Origin: Methylopila capsulata
Lineage (GTDB): Bacteria; Pseudomonadota; Alphaproteobacteria; Rhizobiales; Methylopilaceae
Length of the DNA: 64,000 bases
NCBI RefSeq assembly: GCF_016907975.1
Contig: NZ_JAFBCY010000001.1
Coordinates: 1-64,000, forward strand
Direction: 5' to 3'
Shown here: piece by piece, positions 43,727 through 53,033 of the stretch
How positions within the stretch are numbered: the first letter of the stretch is position 1
Layout of the letters: every line of letters begins with the position of its first letter
Position numbers and translations under genes: made by a program
The notes under the pieces: generated by a model
Told to the model about the DNA's origin: nothing
The model's input: only the letters and a program-made list of their open reading frames with translations
Databases searched by the model: none

Positions 43727-46700
43727 CTATTCGGCGGGCTGGGGCGCAGGCTCCGAAGTCGCCTTCCGTCGCCGCCGCAGCTTGTCGAGCAGCAGGTAGA
43801 TCGCGGGCGTCGTATAGAGCGTCAGCGCCTGGCTCACGATCAGCCCGCCGACGATTGTGATCCCGAGCGGCCGGCGAAGCTCGGAGCCGGGGCCTTCGCC
43901 GAAGGCCAGCGGCAGCGCCCCCAGCAGGGCGGCGAAGGTCGTCATCAGGATCGGGCGGAAGCGCACGCGCGCGGCTTCGACGATCGCGTCCCGCGGCGAC
44001 AGGCCCCGATGGCGCTCCGCCTCCAGGGCGAAGTCTACCAGCATGATGCCGTTCTTCTTGACCAGGCCGATCAGCAGGATGATGCCGATCAGCGCCGTGA
44101 CGCTGAGGTCGGTCCCGGTGATCTGGAGCGCCAGCAGGGCGCCGAGGCCGGCCGGCGGCAGCGTCGACAGGATCGTAAGCGGGTGGACGTAGCTCTCGTA
44201 GAGCACGCCCAGCACGATGTAGATCGCGATCAGCGCCGCAAGGATCGTGACCTGCTGGCTCGCCGCGGAGGAGGCGAACTCCGCCGCGTCGCCGGCGAAG
44301 GCGGCGTTCACGGCGTCGGGAAGGCGCATGTCCGCGACCGCGCTCTCCACCTCCGCCATGGCCTCGCCCGCGGACCCCTTGTCCGCGATGTCGTAGGTGA
44401 TGGTGATCGAGGGGTATTGGCCCTGGTGGTTCACGACGAGCGGCGCCGTCTGGCGCCGCATGGTCGCGATCGTCGAGAGCGGGATCTCGGAGCCTGAGCT
44501 GGTCGGTACGTGCACTTTCAGCACGTCGCCGGGATCGCTCGCCGCCCGCGGATCGAGCTCGATGACCACGCGATACTGGTTGCGCCGGCCGTAGATGACC
44601 GAAATCTGCCGCTGCGAGAACGCGTTGTTCAGGGCCGCGTCGACCGCGGACATGGAGACGCCGAGGCGGGAGGCGAGTTTGCGGTCGATGTCCACCAGGA
44701 GCTCGAGGCCGTTGGCTTCGCGGTCGGTCGCCACGTCCCGCAGCGCTGAGATGGCGGACAGGCGCGCCACCACCTTGGGCGCCGTCTCCTGCAGCAGATT
44801 GAGGTCCGACGACCACAGCGTGAACTGGTAGGGCGAGCGTCCCTCGCGCGAGCCGGCGCGGATCTCCTGCTGGGCGGAGATGAACACGCGCAGGCCCGGA
44901 ATCTGCGACAGCGGCCGGCGCAGCCGCTCGATCACCACCTGCGCCGCCGGGCGGTCGCCGAGCGGCTTCAGCGCGATCTGGATGCGGCCTTCGTTGACCG
45001 AGCCGCGGCCGCCGCCGACGGAAGGCGCGACCGACTCGACCGCCGGATCGGCGGCGATGAGGTCGGCGGCCTTCTGCTGGAGCGCGACCATGGCGCCGAA
45101 GGAGATGTCGGGCGAAGCCTGCGTGAAGGCGCTCAGCATCCCGGTGTCGTCCTGCGGGAAGAACCCCTTCGGGATCACCATGTAGGCGTGGACCGACCAA
45201 GCGATCGCGCCCACCACAAGCAGCGCCATCAGCCACGGCGCGCGCACCGACAGCCAGAGGCTCGCGGCGTAGCGGTCGGCGATCCGCGTGATCAGCCCTC
45301 GCGCCTCCTTCGCGGGCTCCGCCTCCAGCAGCTGGGCGCAGATCATCGGCGTGACGCTGAGCGAAACCACCGTGGAGACGACGATCGCGAACACCAGCGT
45401 CATCGTGAATTCGTAGAAGAGGTGGCCGACGAGCCCGCCCATGAACAGCAACGGCGTGAAGGCCGCGATCAGCGAGACCGAGATGGCGACGACCGTGAAG
45501 GCGATCTCGCGCGCGCCGCGCAGCGCGGCTTCGCGCGGGCTGAGGCCGAGCTCAAGGTTGCGGTAGGCGTTCTCGATCATGACGATGGCGTCGTCGACGA
45601 CGAAGCCGACCGCGACGGCGAGCGCCATCAGGGAGAGATTGTCGATCGAGAAATCGAACGCCCACATCCCGGCGAAGGAGCCGGCGAGCGCCAGCGGCAC
45701 CGTGACGCCTGCGGCGAAGGTCGGCGCCGCGCGCTTCAGGAAGGCGAAGACCACCAGCATCACGAGCGCGATCGACAGCGCGAGCGTCAGCTGCATATCC
45801 GCGACGCTCGCTCGGATCGTCGTCGTCCGGTCCGCGAGCACCGTCACGTCGATCGCCGCCGGCACCCAGTTCGACAGCTCCGGCAGCAGCGCCTTCACGG
45901 CGTCGACGGTCTCGATGACGTTGGCGTCGGGCTGCTTGGTGATGCTGACCAGCACCGCCGGCTTGCCGTTGAAGAAGCCGGCGGTGCGGGCGTTGCGAGT
46001 GCCTTCGGTGACCTCGGCCACGTCGCCGAGCCGCACGGTCGCCCCGTTCGCCACCCGCACCACCACGTCGCGATAGGGGGCGGCGGAGGCGCCGAGCTCG
46101 CCGTCGAGGGAGATCGCGATCGTGCGCTCGTCGGTCTCGAGGGAGCCCACCGGCGACAGCACATTGGCGTTTGCGATCGCCGTCCGCACGTCGTCGAGCG
46201 ACAGCCCCATGGCGGCGAGACGGTCGGCGTCAAGGCGGACGCGGACCGCCGGCTGCTCCGCTCCTTGCACGTTGACCTCGCCGACGCCGTCCACCTGCGA
46301 CAGGCGCTGCACCAGCACGCTGTCGGCGGCGTCGTAGATCCGGCTCGCGGGAAGCGCCTCGGAGGTGAGGGCGAGCACCAGCACGGGCGCCGCCGCCGGG
46401 TTGATCTTGCGGAACGTCGGCAGTGTCGGAATGTCGGACGGCAGGTCGGCTGCGGCGGCGTTCAGCGCCGCCTGCACGTCCCGCGCGGCGTCGTCGATGT
46501 TGCGGCCGATGTCGAAGCGCACCGCGATGCGCGTAGAGCCGAGCGAGGAGGCCGAGGTCAGCTCGGTCACGCCCGCGATCGCGCCGAGCGAGCGTTCGAG
46601 CGGGGCCGCGACGGTGGCGGCCATCGTGCTCGGGTCCGCGCCCGGCCGGCTCGCGGTGACGAAGATCACCGGGAACTCGACGTTCGGCAGGCTCGCCACG

Positions 46701-46798
46701 GGCAGCCGCATGTAGGCGGTGAGGCCGACCAGCAGCAACGCGACTGCGAGCAGCGTCGTGCCGACGGGCCGCAGGATGAACGGCGTGGAGAAGGACAT
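43727..46798 (-). CDS. RND efflux transporter permease, second of two (MdtC-like)
   Basis: The 1023-residue inner-membrane pump has the HAE1-type RND layout: a first helix after MSFSTPFILRPVGTTLLAVA, a porter domain, helices 2-6, a second helix-porter repeat and helices 8-12. The proton-relay pair is visible in VGFVVDDAIVMIEN, with two Asp in helix 4. ATG 46798 follows GAAGGA by 7 bases; a TTG six codons upstream is unlikely. It lies downstream of a second RND gene with a palindromic repeat in the 145-base gap. Paired RND subunits as in MdtB/MdtC form heterotrimers. Confidence 0.92.
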   Translation of the reverse strand: MSFSTPFILRPVGTTLLAVALLLVGLTAYMRLPVASLPNVEFPVIFVTASRPGADPSTMAATVAAPLERSLGAIAGVTELTSASSLGSTRIAVRFDIGRNIDDAARDVQAALNAAAADLPSDIPTLPTFRKINPAAAPVLVLALTSEALPASRIYDAADSVLVQRLSQVDGVGEVNVQGAEQPAVRVRLDADRLAAMGLSLDDVRTAIANANVLSPVGSLETDERTIAISLDGELGASAAPYRDVVVRVANGATVRLGDVAEVTEGTRNARTAGFFNGKPAVLVSITKQPDANVIETVDAVKALLPELSNWVPAAIDVTVLADRTTTIRASVADMQLTLALSIALVMLVVFAFLKRAAPTFAAGVTVPLALAGSFAGMWAFDFSIDNLSLMALAVAVGFVVDDAIVMIENAYRNLELGLSPREAALRGAREIAFTVVAISVSLIAAFTPLLFMGGLVGHLFYEFTMTLVFAIVVSTVVSLSVTPMICAQLLEAEPAKEARGLITRIADRYAASLWLSVRAPWLMALLVVGAIAWSVHAYMVIPKGFFPQDDTGMLSAFTQASPDISFGAMVALQQKAADLIAADPAVESVAPSVGGGRGSVNEGRIQIALKPLGDRPAAQVVIERLRRPLSQIPGLRVFISAQQEIRAGSREGRSPYQFTLWSSDLNLLQETAPKVVARLSAISALRDVATDREANGLELLVDIDRKLASRLGVSMSAVDAALNNAFSQRQISVIYGRRNQYRVVIELDPRAASDPGDVLKVHVPTSSGSEIPLSTIATMRRQTAPLVVNHQGQYPSITITYDIADKGSAGEAMAEVESAVADMRLPDAVNAAFAGDAAEFASSAASQQVTILAALIAIYIVLGVLYESYVHPLTILSTLPPAGLGALLALQITGTDLSVTALIGIILLIGLVKKNGIMLVDFALEAERHRGLSPRDAIVEAARVRFRPILMTTFAALLGALPLAFGEGPGSELRRPLGITIVGGLIVSQALTLYTTPAIYLLLDKLRRRRKATSEPAPQPAE

Positions 46799-46825
46799 CA
46801 GGTAGTCCTTCGCCAATGAGGCGCC

Positions 46826-46932
46826 GTCATCCCGGCCGAAGCGCAGCGGAGAGCCGGGATCGTCCGCCGCAGCGCGTGTGGCCGCGTCTTCCGATGACGA
46901 TCCCGGATCGGCCTCCGGCCGTCCGGGATGAC
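46826..46932. repeat. Dispersed intergenic palindromic repeat, GTCATCCCGG type
   Basis: Outer arms GTCATCCCGG (46826-46835) and CCGGGATGAC (46923-46932) enclose inner arms CCGGGATCGTC (46854-46864) and GACGATCCCGG (46896-46906). It occupies nearly the whole gap between the two RND pump genes, inside what is otherwise one operon. Confidence 0.85.
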
Positions 46933-46943
46933 GCGCGCGCCGC

Positions 46944-49900
46944 TCACTCCGCCGGCTCCGCGGCGGGCGCCGGACGGCGCGTGATGGCGGCGCGGAGCCG
47001 TTCCATGGCGAGATAGACCACCGGGGTGGTGTAGAGCGTCAGCAGCTGGCTCAGCAGCAGGCCGCCGATGATGGCGACGCCGAGCGGGATGCGCAGCTCC
47101 GCGCCGGGCCCTGTGGCGAGCGCCAGCGGCAGCGCTCCGAGCAGGGCGGCGAGCGTCGTCATCATGATCGGACGGAAGCGCAGCGCCGCCGCCTCGACGA
47201 TCGAGTCCTCCGGCGACAGCCCGCGCTCGCGTTCGGCCTCGAGCGCGAAGTCGATCATCATGATCGCGTTCTTCTTCACGATGCCCATCAGCAGGATGAT
47301 GCCGATCAACGCGATGATCGACAGGTCGAGCCCGAACAGCTTGAGCGCGATCAGCGCGCCGACGCCGGCGGAGGGCAGGGTGGAGAGGATCGTGAAGGGG
47401 TGGATGAAGCTCTCGTAGAGCACCCCCAGCACGATGTAGATCGTGACGATCGCGGCAAGCACCAGCCAGGGCTGGCCCGCGAGCGACTCCGAGAACTCGG
47501 CCGCGTCGCCGGAAAAGGCGCCGACCACCGTGGGGGGAAGGTCGATCTCGGCTTCCGAGCGCTCGATGGCGGCCACCGCGTCGCTCAGCGCGTAGCCCTC
47601 GGCGAGGTCGAAGGAGATGGTCGTGGCCGGAAACTGCTCCTCGTTCGAGACGACGAGCGGCGCCGGCTCCAGCGTGATCCGCGCGACCGACGCGAGCGGC
47701 ACGGGCACGGAATCGGCGCCGGCGACATAAAGTCGGCCGATCGCGGAGGGGTCCTTCTGCTGGCCGGGCGCGGCCTCCAGGATGACGCGGTACTGGTTCG
47801 ACTGGCCGTAGATGGTCGCGATCTGGCGCTGGCCGTAGGCGTCGTTCAGCACGTCGGCGATCGCCTGCACGGTGACGCCGAGACGGCCCGCCTCCAGCCG
47901 ATCGATCTCCACCCGCGCCTGCACGCCGCCGGAGCGGGCGTCGGAGCCGACGTTGCGGAGCGCCGGCTCGTCCTGCAGGCGATCGACCAGCGCCGCCGCG
48001 GAGCGCGCCAGCTCCGCCGCGTCGGCGTCGGTCAGCGTGTACTGGTAGCGCGCGCGGCTGGCGCGCGTCGTGATCTCCAGGTCCTGCACGGGCTGGAACA
48101 CGACCGAGACGCCGGCGATCGGCGCGACCGCCTCCTGCAGCCGGGCGATCACGTCCGCGGCGCGAGCGTTCCGCTCGCCGAAGGGCTGCAGCACGATGCT
48201 CAGGCGGCTGGCGTTGGGCGTGGGGATGTTCTCGCCGACGCCCAGCACCGAGACGACGCTGCGCACGTCCGGATCGCTCTCGATCGCCGCGATCGCTGCG
48301 CCGTCGAGCCGCTTCAGCTCGGCGAAGGACACGTCCTGCCCCGCTTCCAGCGTCGCGGTGATCAGGCCGGAGTCCTGCTGCGGCAGGAAGCCCTTTGGCG
48401 CGACGACGTAGAGGCCCGCGGTCGCGGCGAGCGTCGCGAGCGTCACCAGCAGCGTCAGGGTCTGATGGCGGAGCACGACCAGCAGCGAGCGACGGTAGCC
48501 CTCGATCAACCGCGAGGTCGCCCGTTCGGCCCAGCGGCCGATGCGCGAGACCTCCGACGGGACATGCGGCTTCAGCAGCCGCGCGCACATCATCGGCGTC
48601 AGCGTCAGCGAAATGATCATCGACACAACGACCGCGATCGACAGCGTGGCCGCAAATTCGCGGAACACCCGGCCGATCAGCCCGCTCATGAACAGCAGCG
48701 GGATGAACACCGCGATCAGCGAGGCGGTGAGCGAGACGATGGTGAAGCCGATCTCGCGCGCGCCGTCGTAGGCCGCCTTGATGGGCGAGGCGCCCTCCTC
48801 GATGTGGCGGGCGCAGTTCTCGATCATGACGATCGCGTCGTCGACCACGAAGCCGGCGCCGATCACGAGCGCCATCAGCGACAGGTTGTCGAGCGAGAAG
48901 CCGAAGGCCCACATCACCGCGAAAGTGGCGATCAGCGACAGCGGCAGCGCGACGCCGGCGATCAGCGTCGCCCGCCAGGTGCGCAGGAACAGCAGCACCA
49001 CCAGCACGACGAGGCCGACCGAAAGCGCGAGCGTGAGCTGCACCTCGTGGATCGAGGCCTTGATGGTGTCCGTGCGGTCGTCGACCACGTGGACGAGAAC
49101 GCCCGCCGGCATCGCCTGCTGGAGATGCGGCAGCGCGCGGCGGAGCGCCGTCACGGTCTCCACGGTGTTCGCGCCCGGCTGGCGCAGCACGTCGATGACG
49201 ATCGCCGGCTTGCCCTGGTAGGTGGCGGCGACGGCGTTGTCCTCGAGCCCGTCGATGACCTCGGCGACGTCCTTCAGGCGCACGGGCGCGCCGTTCTTGG
49301 TCGCGATGACGATCTCGCGGTAGGCGGCGGCGGTCGTGATCTGGTCGTTGGCTGAGATGGTGAAGGACTGCCGGACGCCGTCAATCGAGCCCTTGGGTCC
49401 CGAGGTGCTGGCGGCGACGATCGCGGTGCGCACCGAATCGAGCCCCAGTCCGTAGGAGGCGAGGCGCGGGATGTCGGCCTGCACGCGGATCGCGGGCTTC
49501 ACCCCGCCGCCGACCGTGACCCGCCCGACGCCGGTCACCTCCGCGAGCCGTTGCGCGACCAGGGTGTCGGCGAGGTCCGAGACGTCGCGGATCGGGATGG
49601 TGTCGGAGGTGAGCGCGATCGTGAGGACCGGGGCGTTCGCCGGGTTCACCTTCGAGAACACCGGCGGATAGGGCAGCGTTTTGGGCAGCGTCGAATTGGC
49701 GGCGTTGATCGCGGCCTGCACGTCCTGCGCGGCGCCGTCGATGTCGCGGTCGAGGTTGAAGCGCAGCGTGATCTGGCTGAGGCCGAAGGAGCTCGTCGAC
49801 GTCATGCCCGTCAGCGCCGGGATCTGCCCGAGCTGGCGCTCGAGCGGCGCGGTGACGAGCGTCGCCATGGTCTGCGGGTTGGCGCCGGGCAGGCGCGTCG

Positions 49901-50042
49901 AGACCTGGATGGTCGGGAAATCGACCTGCGGCAGCGACGAGACCGGCAGCTTCCAGTAGCCGAGCGCGCCGGCGATCAGCACGGCGATGGCGAGCAGCGT
50001 CGTCGCGACCGGCCGTGAGATGAAGGGCGCGGAGATGTTCAT
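46944..50042 (-). CDS. RND efflux transporter permease, first of two (MdtB-like)
   Basis: The 1032-residue protein is an HAE1-family pump starting MNISAPFISRPVATTLLAIA. The helix-4 proton-relay segment is IGAGFVVDDAIVMIENCARH. Similarity and gene order point to MdtB of the MdtABC system, which exports bile salts, novobiocin and other amphiphiles in enterics; the substrate range here is unknown. It starts 16 bases after the adaptor gene. ATG 50042 sits at the conserved RND N-terminus, so the longer open frame is rejected. Confidence 0.93.
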   Translation of the reverse strand: MNISAPFISRPVATTLLAIAVLIAGALGYWKLPVSSLPQVDFPTIQVSTRLPGANPQTMATLVTAPLERQLGQIPALTGMTSTSSFGLSQITLRFNLDRDIDGAAQDVQAAINAANSTLPKTLPYPPVFSKVNPANAPVLTIALTSDTIPIRDVSDLADTLVAQRLAEVTGVGRVTVGGGVKPAIRVQADIPRLASYGLGLDSVRTAIVAASTSGPKGSIDGVRQSFTISANDQITTAAAYREIVIATKNGAPVRLKDVAEVIDGLEDNAVAATYQGKPAIVIDVLRQPGANTVETVTALRRALPHLQQAMPAGVLVHVVDDRTDTIKASIHEVQLTLALSVGLVVLVVLLFLRTWRATLIAGVALPLSLIATFAVMWAFGFSLDNLSLMALVIGAGFVVDDAIVMIENCARHIEEGASPIKAAYDGAREIGFTIVSLTASLIAVFIPLLFMSGLIGRVFREFAATLSIAVVVSMIISLTLTPMMCARLLKPHVPSEVSRIGRWAERATSRLIEGYRRSLLVVLRHQTLTLLVTLATLAATAGLYVVAPKGFLPQQDSGLITATLEAGQDVSFAELKRLDGAAIAAIESDPDVRSVVSVLGVGENIPTPNASRLSIVLQPFGERNARAADVIARLQEAVAPIAGVSVVFQPVQDLEITTRASRARYQYTLTDADAAELARSAAALVDRLQDEPALRNVGSDARSGGVQARVEIDRLEAGRLGVTVQAIADVLNDAYGQRQIATIYGQSNQYRVILEAAPGQQKDPSAIGRLYVAGADSVPVPLASVARITLEPAPLVVSNEEQFPATTISFDLAEGYALSDAVAAIERSEAEIDLPPTVVGAFSGDAAEFSESLAGQPWLVLAAIVTIYIVLGVLYESFIHPFTILSTLPSAGVGALIALKLFGLDLSIIALIGIILLMGIVKKNAIMMIDFALEAERERGLSPEDSIVEAAALRFRPIMMTTLAALLGALPLALATGPGAELRIPLGVAIIGGLLLSQLLTLYTTPVVYLAMERLRAAITRRPAPAAEPAE

Positions 50043-50058
50043 CGCGCGCCGCCGCCCG

Positions 50059-51267
50059 TCACGGCTCGCCCGCCGCCGCCCGGCGGTTCGGCCTGCGGTC
50101 GGAGGCGGACGGCGCGACGGGCGCATCGTCTCCGAGCGTCACCTTCGAGCCGTCGCGCAGGCGGGTGAAACCGGTGGTCACCACCTTGTCGCCGGGCTGG
50201 ACGCCGGCTTCGATCACGGCGAGTTCGGCGTTCTGCCGGCCGACCGTCACCTCGCGCTGGGCCACCGTCTCGTCCGGCTGGACGACGAACACGTAAGGCC
50301 CGTTTGGTCCCTGCTGGACCGCCGCGCCGGGGGTCGTGACCACGTCCTTCAGCTCGTCCGCGAACACCCGCACCGTGATGAACTGCCCCGGCCACAGCGT
50401 CATCTTGTCGTTGGGGAAGCTCGCCTTCAGCTTCACGGTGCCCGTGGTCTGATCGACCTGGTTGTCGATGACGTCGAGCGTTCCGGCGTCGAGCGACGTC
50501 CCGTCGCCCGCGACTGCCTCCACAGCGACCTTCCCCCGCGCCATCGCCTGAACCACGGTCGGGATGTTCTGCTGCGGCAGTGTGAAGACCGCGGAGATCG
50601 GCTTCAGTTGGGTGATCGTCACGATGCCCGTCGTGTCGCCCGCCGTGACGTAGTTGCCCTGATCGACGCCCCGCACGCCGGTGCGGCCGTCGATCGGCGC
50701 GCGCACCACCGTGCGGTCGAGAGTAGCCTTCGCCTGGTCGATGGTCGCCGCGTAGTAGCGGACCTGCGCCTGCAGCTGGGCGACGCTCGCCTTCGCGGTC
50801 TCGGCCTGCTGCTGCGAGCCGAAGTCGTTCTTGGCGAGCCGCTGGTAGCGCTCGAAATCGCGTTCGGCGTTCGCGAGCTGCGCTTCGTACTGCGCCTTCT
50901 GGGCGACCGCCTGATCATATTGGGCTTGGTAGGTCGAGGGGTCGATCCGGGCGAGCACGTCGCCGGCCTTCACGTCCTGACCTTCCCGGAAGGCGACCTC
51001 GACCATGATGCCGTCGACCTGGGCGCGCACGGTCGCGGTGTTCAGCGCCTGGAAGGTTCCGACGCCGTCGAGCGTCACGGGCACGTTCTCGCGCTTGGCG
51101 ACGGCGGCGATCACAGGCGTCGGCTGGTCGCCGCCGCGCCGGCCGCCGCGGCGCACGGCCTGCTCCTGTTCGCCCTGGCCCCCGATGAGGGCGGTGAGGG
51201 TGGGCCAGTAGATCCAGGCCGCGACGCCGAGCGCGGCGACGAGAACGAACGTCAAAAGCCGTTTCAT
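50059..51267 (-). CDS. RND periplasmic adaptor subunit (MdtA-like)
   Basis: The 402-residue membrane-fusion protein has an N-terminal signal/anchor (MKRLLTFVLVAALGVAAWIY), the barrel-sandwich half ATVRAQVDGIMVEVAFREGQ, a coiled-coil hairpin (residues about 120-190), the second half TVVRAPIDGRTGVRGVDQGN and beta-barrel and proximal domains. It links the RND pumps with the outer-membrane channel. Its ATG overlaps the stop of the channel gene as ATGA. The tail after about residue 380 is Arg/Pro-rich and disordered. Confidence 0.93.
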   Translation of the reverse strand: MKRLLTFVLVAALGVAAWIYWPTLTALIGGQGEQEQAVRRGGRRGGDQPTPVIAAVAKRENVPVTLDGVGTFQALNTATVRAQVDGIMVEVAFREGQDVKAGDVLARIDPSTYQAQYDQAVAQKAQYEAQLANAERDFERYQRLAKNDFGSQQQAETAKASVAQLQAQVRYYAATIDQAKATLDRTVVRAPIDGRTGVRGVDQGNYVTAGDTTGIVTITQLKPISAVFTLPQQNIPTVVQAMARGKVAVEAVAGDGTSLDAGTLDVIDNQVDQTTGTVKLKASFPNDKMTLWPGQFITVRVFADELKDVVTTPGAAVQQGPNGPYVFVVQPDETVAQREVTVGRQNAELAVIEAGVQPGDKVVTTGFTRLRDGSKVTLGDDAPVAPSASDRRPNRRAAAGEP

Positions 51268-52706
51268 CGGGCCGGGGCTCCTGCGGTCGCCGCCGCGATC
51301 ACCGGACCTGCGCCGGGCGGTTTTCCGGACGCGGCCCAGCCGCCGCCAAGCGCCGAGAACATCGAGACGATGGCCTGGAACCGGGACAGCCGCACGTTGA
51401 CCAGCGTGTCCTGCGCGGAGAACAGCGTCTGCTGGGTCGTCAGCACGGTGGTGATGTCGACCGCGCCCTCCCGAAGCTGCGCCTGCGCGATGTCGTAGGC
51501 CTCGCGCGCGCTCTTCACCGCCGCCTGCTGCAGCCGCTCCTGCTCGGTCGTCTTGCGCACGGAGATCAGCGCGTTCTCCACGTCGACGAAGGACTGGATC
51601 GTCGTCTGGCGGTAGGCGAACAGGTTCTCGCGGTACTGGCCCTTGGCGAGATCCAGATTGCCGGGAAGCTGCGGGTTCAGGATCGGCTGGGTCAGTCCCG
51701 CGCCGAGCGAATAGAACGTCGACTGCGAGGAGAACAGCGTGCGCAGCGCGACGCTCTCGAAGCCGCCCTGGGCCGTGAGGTTGAAGGACGGCAGGAAGGC
51801 GGCGCGGGCGGCGGTCACGTCGGCGTCGGTCGCGGTGAGGTTGGCCTCCGCCTCGCGCACGTCCGGCCGCCGCGCCAGCACCTGCGAGGGAATGCCCGGC
51901 GCGACCTTCGGCGTCTTCAGGGTGGCGAGCCGCCCGCCCTTGATGTCGACCCGCACCGGCGGCCGCCCGAGCAGCAAGGCGAGCGCGGTCTCGTTGGTCC
52001 GGATCTCCTGCTCGATCGACGGGATCGTCGCCTTCTGCTGGTCGAGGACGCTGCGCTGCTGGGCGCGGTCGAGGGCGCTCGCGGTGCCGACCTCCACGCG
52101 GGCCTGGATCGCGTCGAAGATCGTCTGCGCGCTCTTGACGTTGCCGCGCGCGATGGCGAGCCGCTCCTGCGCCCCCATGAGGGCGAAGTAGGTGTCGGCC
52201 ACGCTCGTCACAGTCGAAAGCGCGATGACTTCGGCTCCGAAGCGGCTCGACAGCGCCGAGGCCTTGGCCGAGATCACGTTCGCACGGTTCTTGCCCCAGA
52301 AGTCGATCTCGTAGCTGGCGGACCCTTGGGCCTGAAGGCCGCCGATGAGCCGGCTCGAGCCCGCCGACCTCTGCAGGCTGCTGTCCCCCGACGTGCTGAT
52401 CAGCGGAATAAGCGAGGCGCCGTTGATGCGCACCTGGGCGTCCGCCTGCTCGATGCGGGCCTTCGCCTGGGCGATGTCCTGGTTCGACCGCTCGGCCTCC
52501 TCGATCAGACGGGTGAGCTCGGCGGAGCCGAAGCCGCGCCACCAGTCGGCTGCAGGCCAGACCGGCCGGCTCTCCGAATCGTCCTTCCACCGCCCAGGCG
52601 CATCGATTCCGAGCGCGGGGCGGTCCCATTTGTCGGCGCAGCCCGACAGCGCGAGCGCTCCGAGGAGGATCGCGGCGGCCTTTCCGGAAGCGGTGATGGT
52701 ACGCAA
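51264..52706 (-). CDS. Outer-membrane efflux lipoprotein (NodT/OprM family)
   Basis: The TolC-like channel protein has a lipoprotein signal with lipobox L-A-L-S-G-C and the two outer-membrane efflux repeats; family segments include ADWWRGFGSAELTRLIEEA, ASYEIDFWGKNRANVISAKA and GLTQPILNPQLPGNLDLAKG. It is the first gene of the four-gene efflux operon. The start is uncertain: a TTG at 52706, following CAGGAA, gives a normal lipoprotein signal of about 23 residues, whereas the frame is open to 52784. About 480 residues from that start, usual for the family. Confidence 0.87.
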   Translation of the reverse strand: MRTITASGKAAAILLGALALSGCADKWDRPALGIDAPGRWKDDSESRPVWPAADWWRGFGSAELTRLIEEAERSNQDIAQAKARIEQADAQVRINGASLIPLISTSGDSSLQRSAGSSRLIGGLQAQGSASYEIDFWGKNRANVISAKASALSSRFGAEVIALSTVTSVADTYFALMGAQERLAIARGNVKSAQTIFDAIQARVEVGTASALDRAQQRSVLDQQKATIPSIEQEIRTNETALALLLGRPPVRVDIKGGRLATLKTPKVAPGIPSQVLARRPDVREAEANLTATDADVTAARAAFLPSFNLTAQGGFESVALRTLFSSQSTFYSLGAGLTQPILNPQLPGNLDLAKGQYRENLFAYRQTTIQSFVDVENALISVRKTTEQERLQQAAVKSAREAYDIAQAQLREGAVDITTVLTTQQTLFSAQDTLVNVRLSRFQAIVSMFSALGGGWAASGKPPGAGPVIAAATAGAPAR

Positions 52707-53033
52707 ATGCGATCTCGTTCCTGACGCGTCACGCAGCAGTCTTCGCACGTCCAGGCGACGACCGCTGTCGCTTGCGCGCGACAAACGCTCACCAGATCGG
52801 CGAGGCTTCCACGGCGGGCGAACAGCGCCCCTGCGCGGCTACGCCATCGGCCTCGATCAAGGCGCAAACGGGGCGGGGACGTGGCTGTCCTCGGCTGGAA
52901 CGTTTCTGAAGCGATCACAGTGTTCGTCGCCGGATTGTCAGGCCGCGAAGCGGTTGTTATCGGCTTGATCGAGGCTGAGGAACAGCATGCGCCAGCGGAT
53001 CCGTCCCAACACTGAGTCGCGCGGCGTCTCCCG
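52707..53033. other. Intergenic region between the efflux operon and fhuF-like gene
   Basis: This 327-base stretch separates two divergent genes and should contain both promoters. I see no convincing ORF with a family match, no tRNA and no strong palindrome. No regulator gene of TetR or MarR type is adjacent to the efflux operon. Confidence 0.6.

Noticed and set aside
45188..46819. Plus-strand frame of 543 codons inside the second RND pump gene
   Set aside because: Charged low-complexity translation opposite a conserved transporter; no support as a gene.
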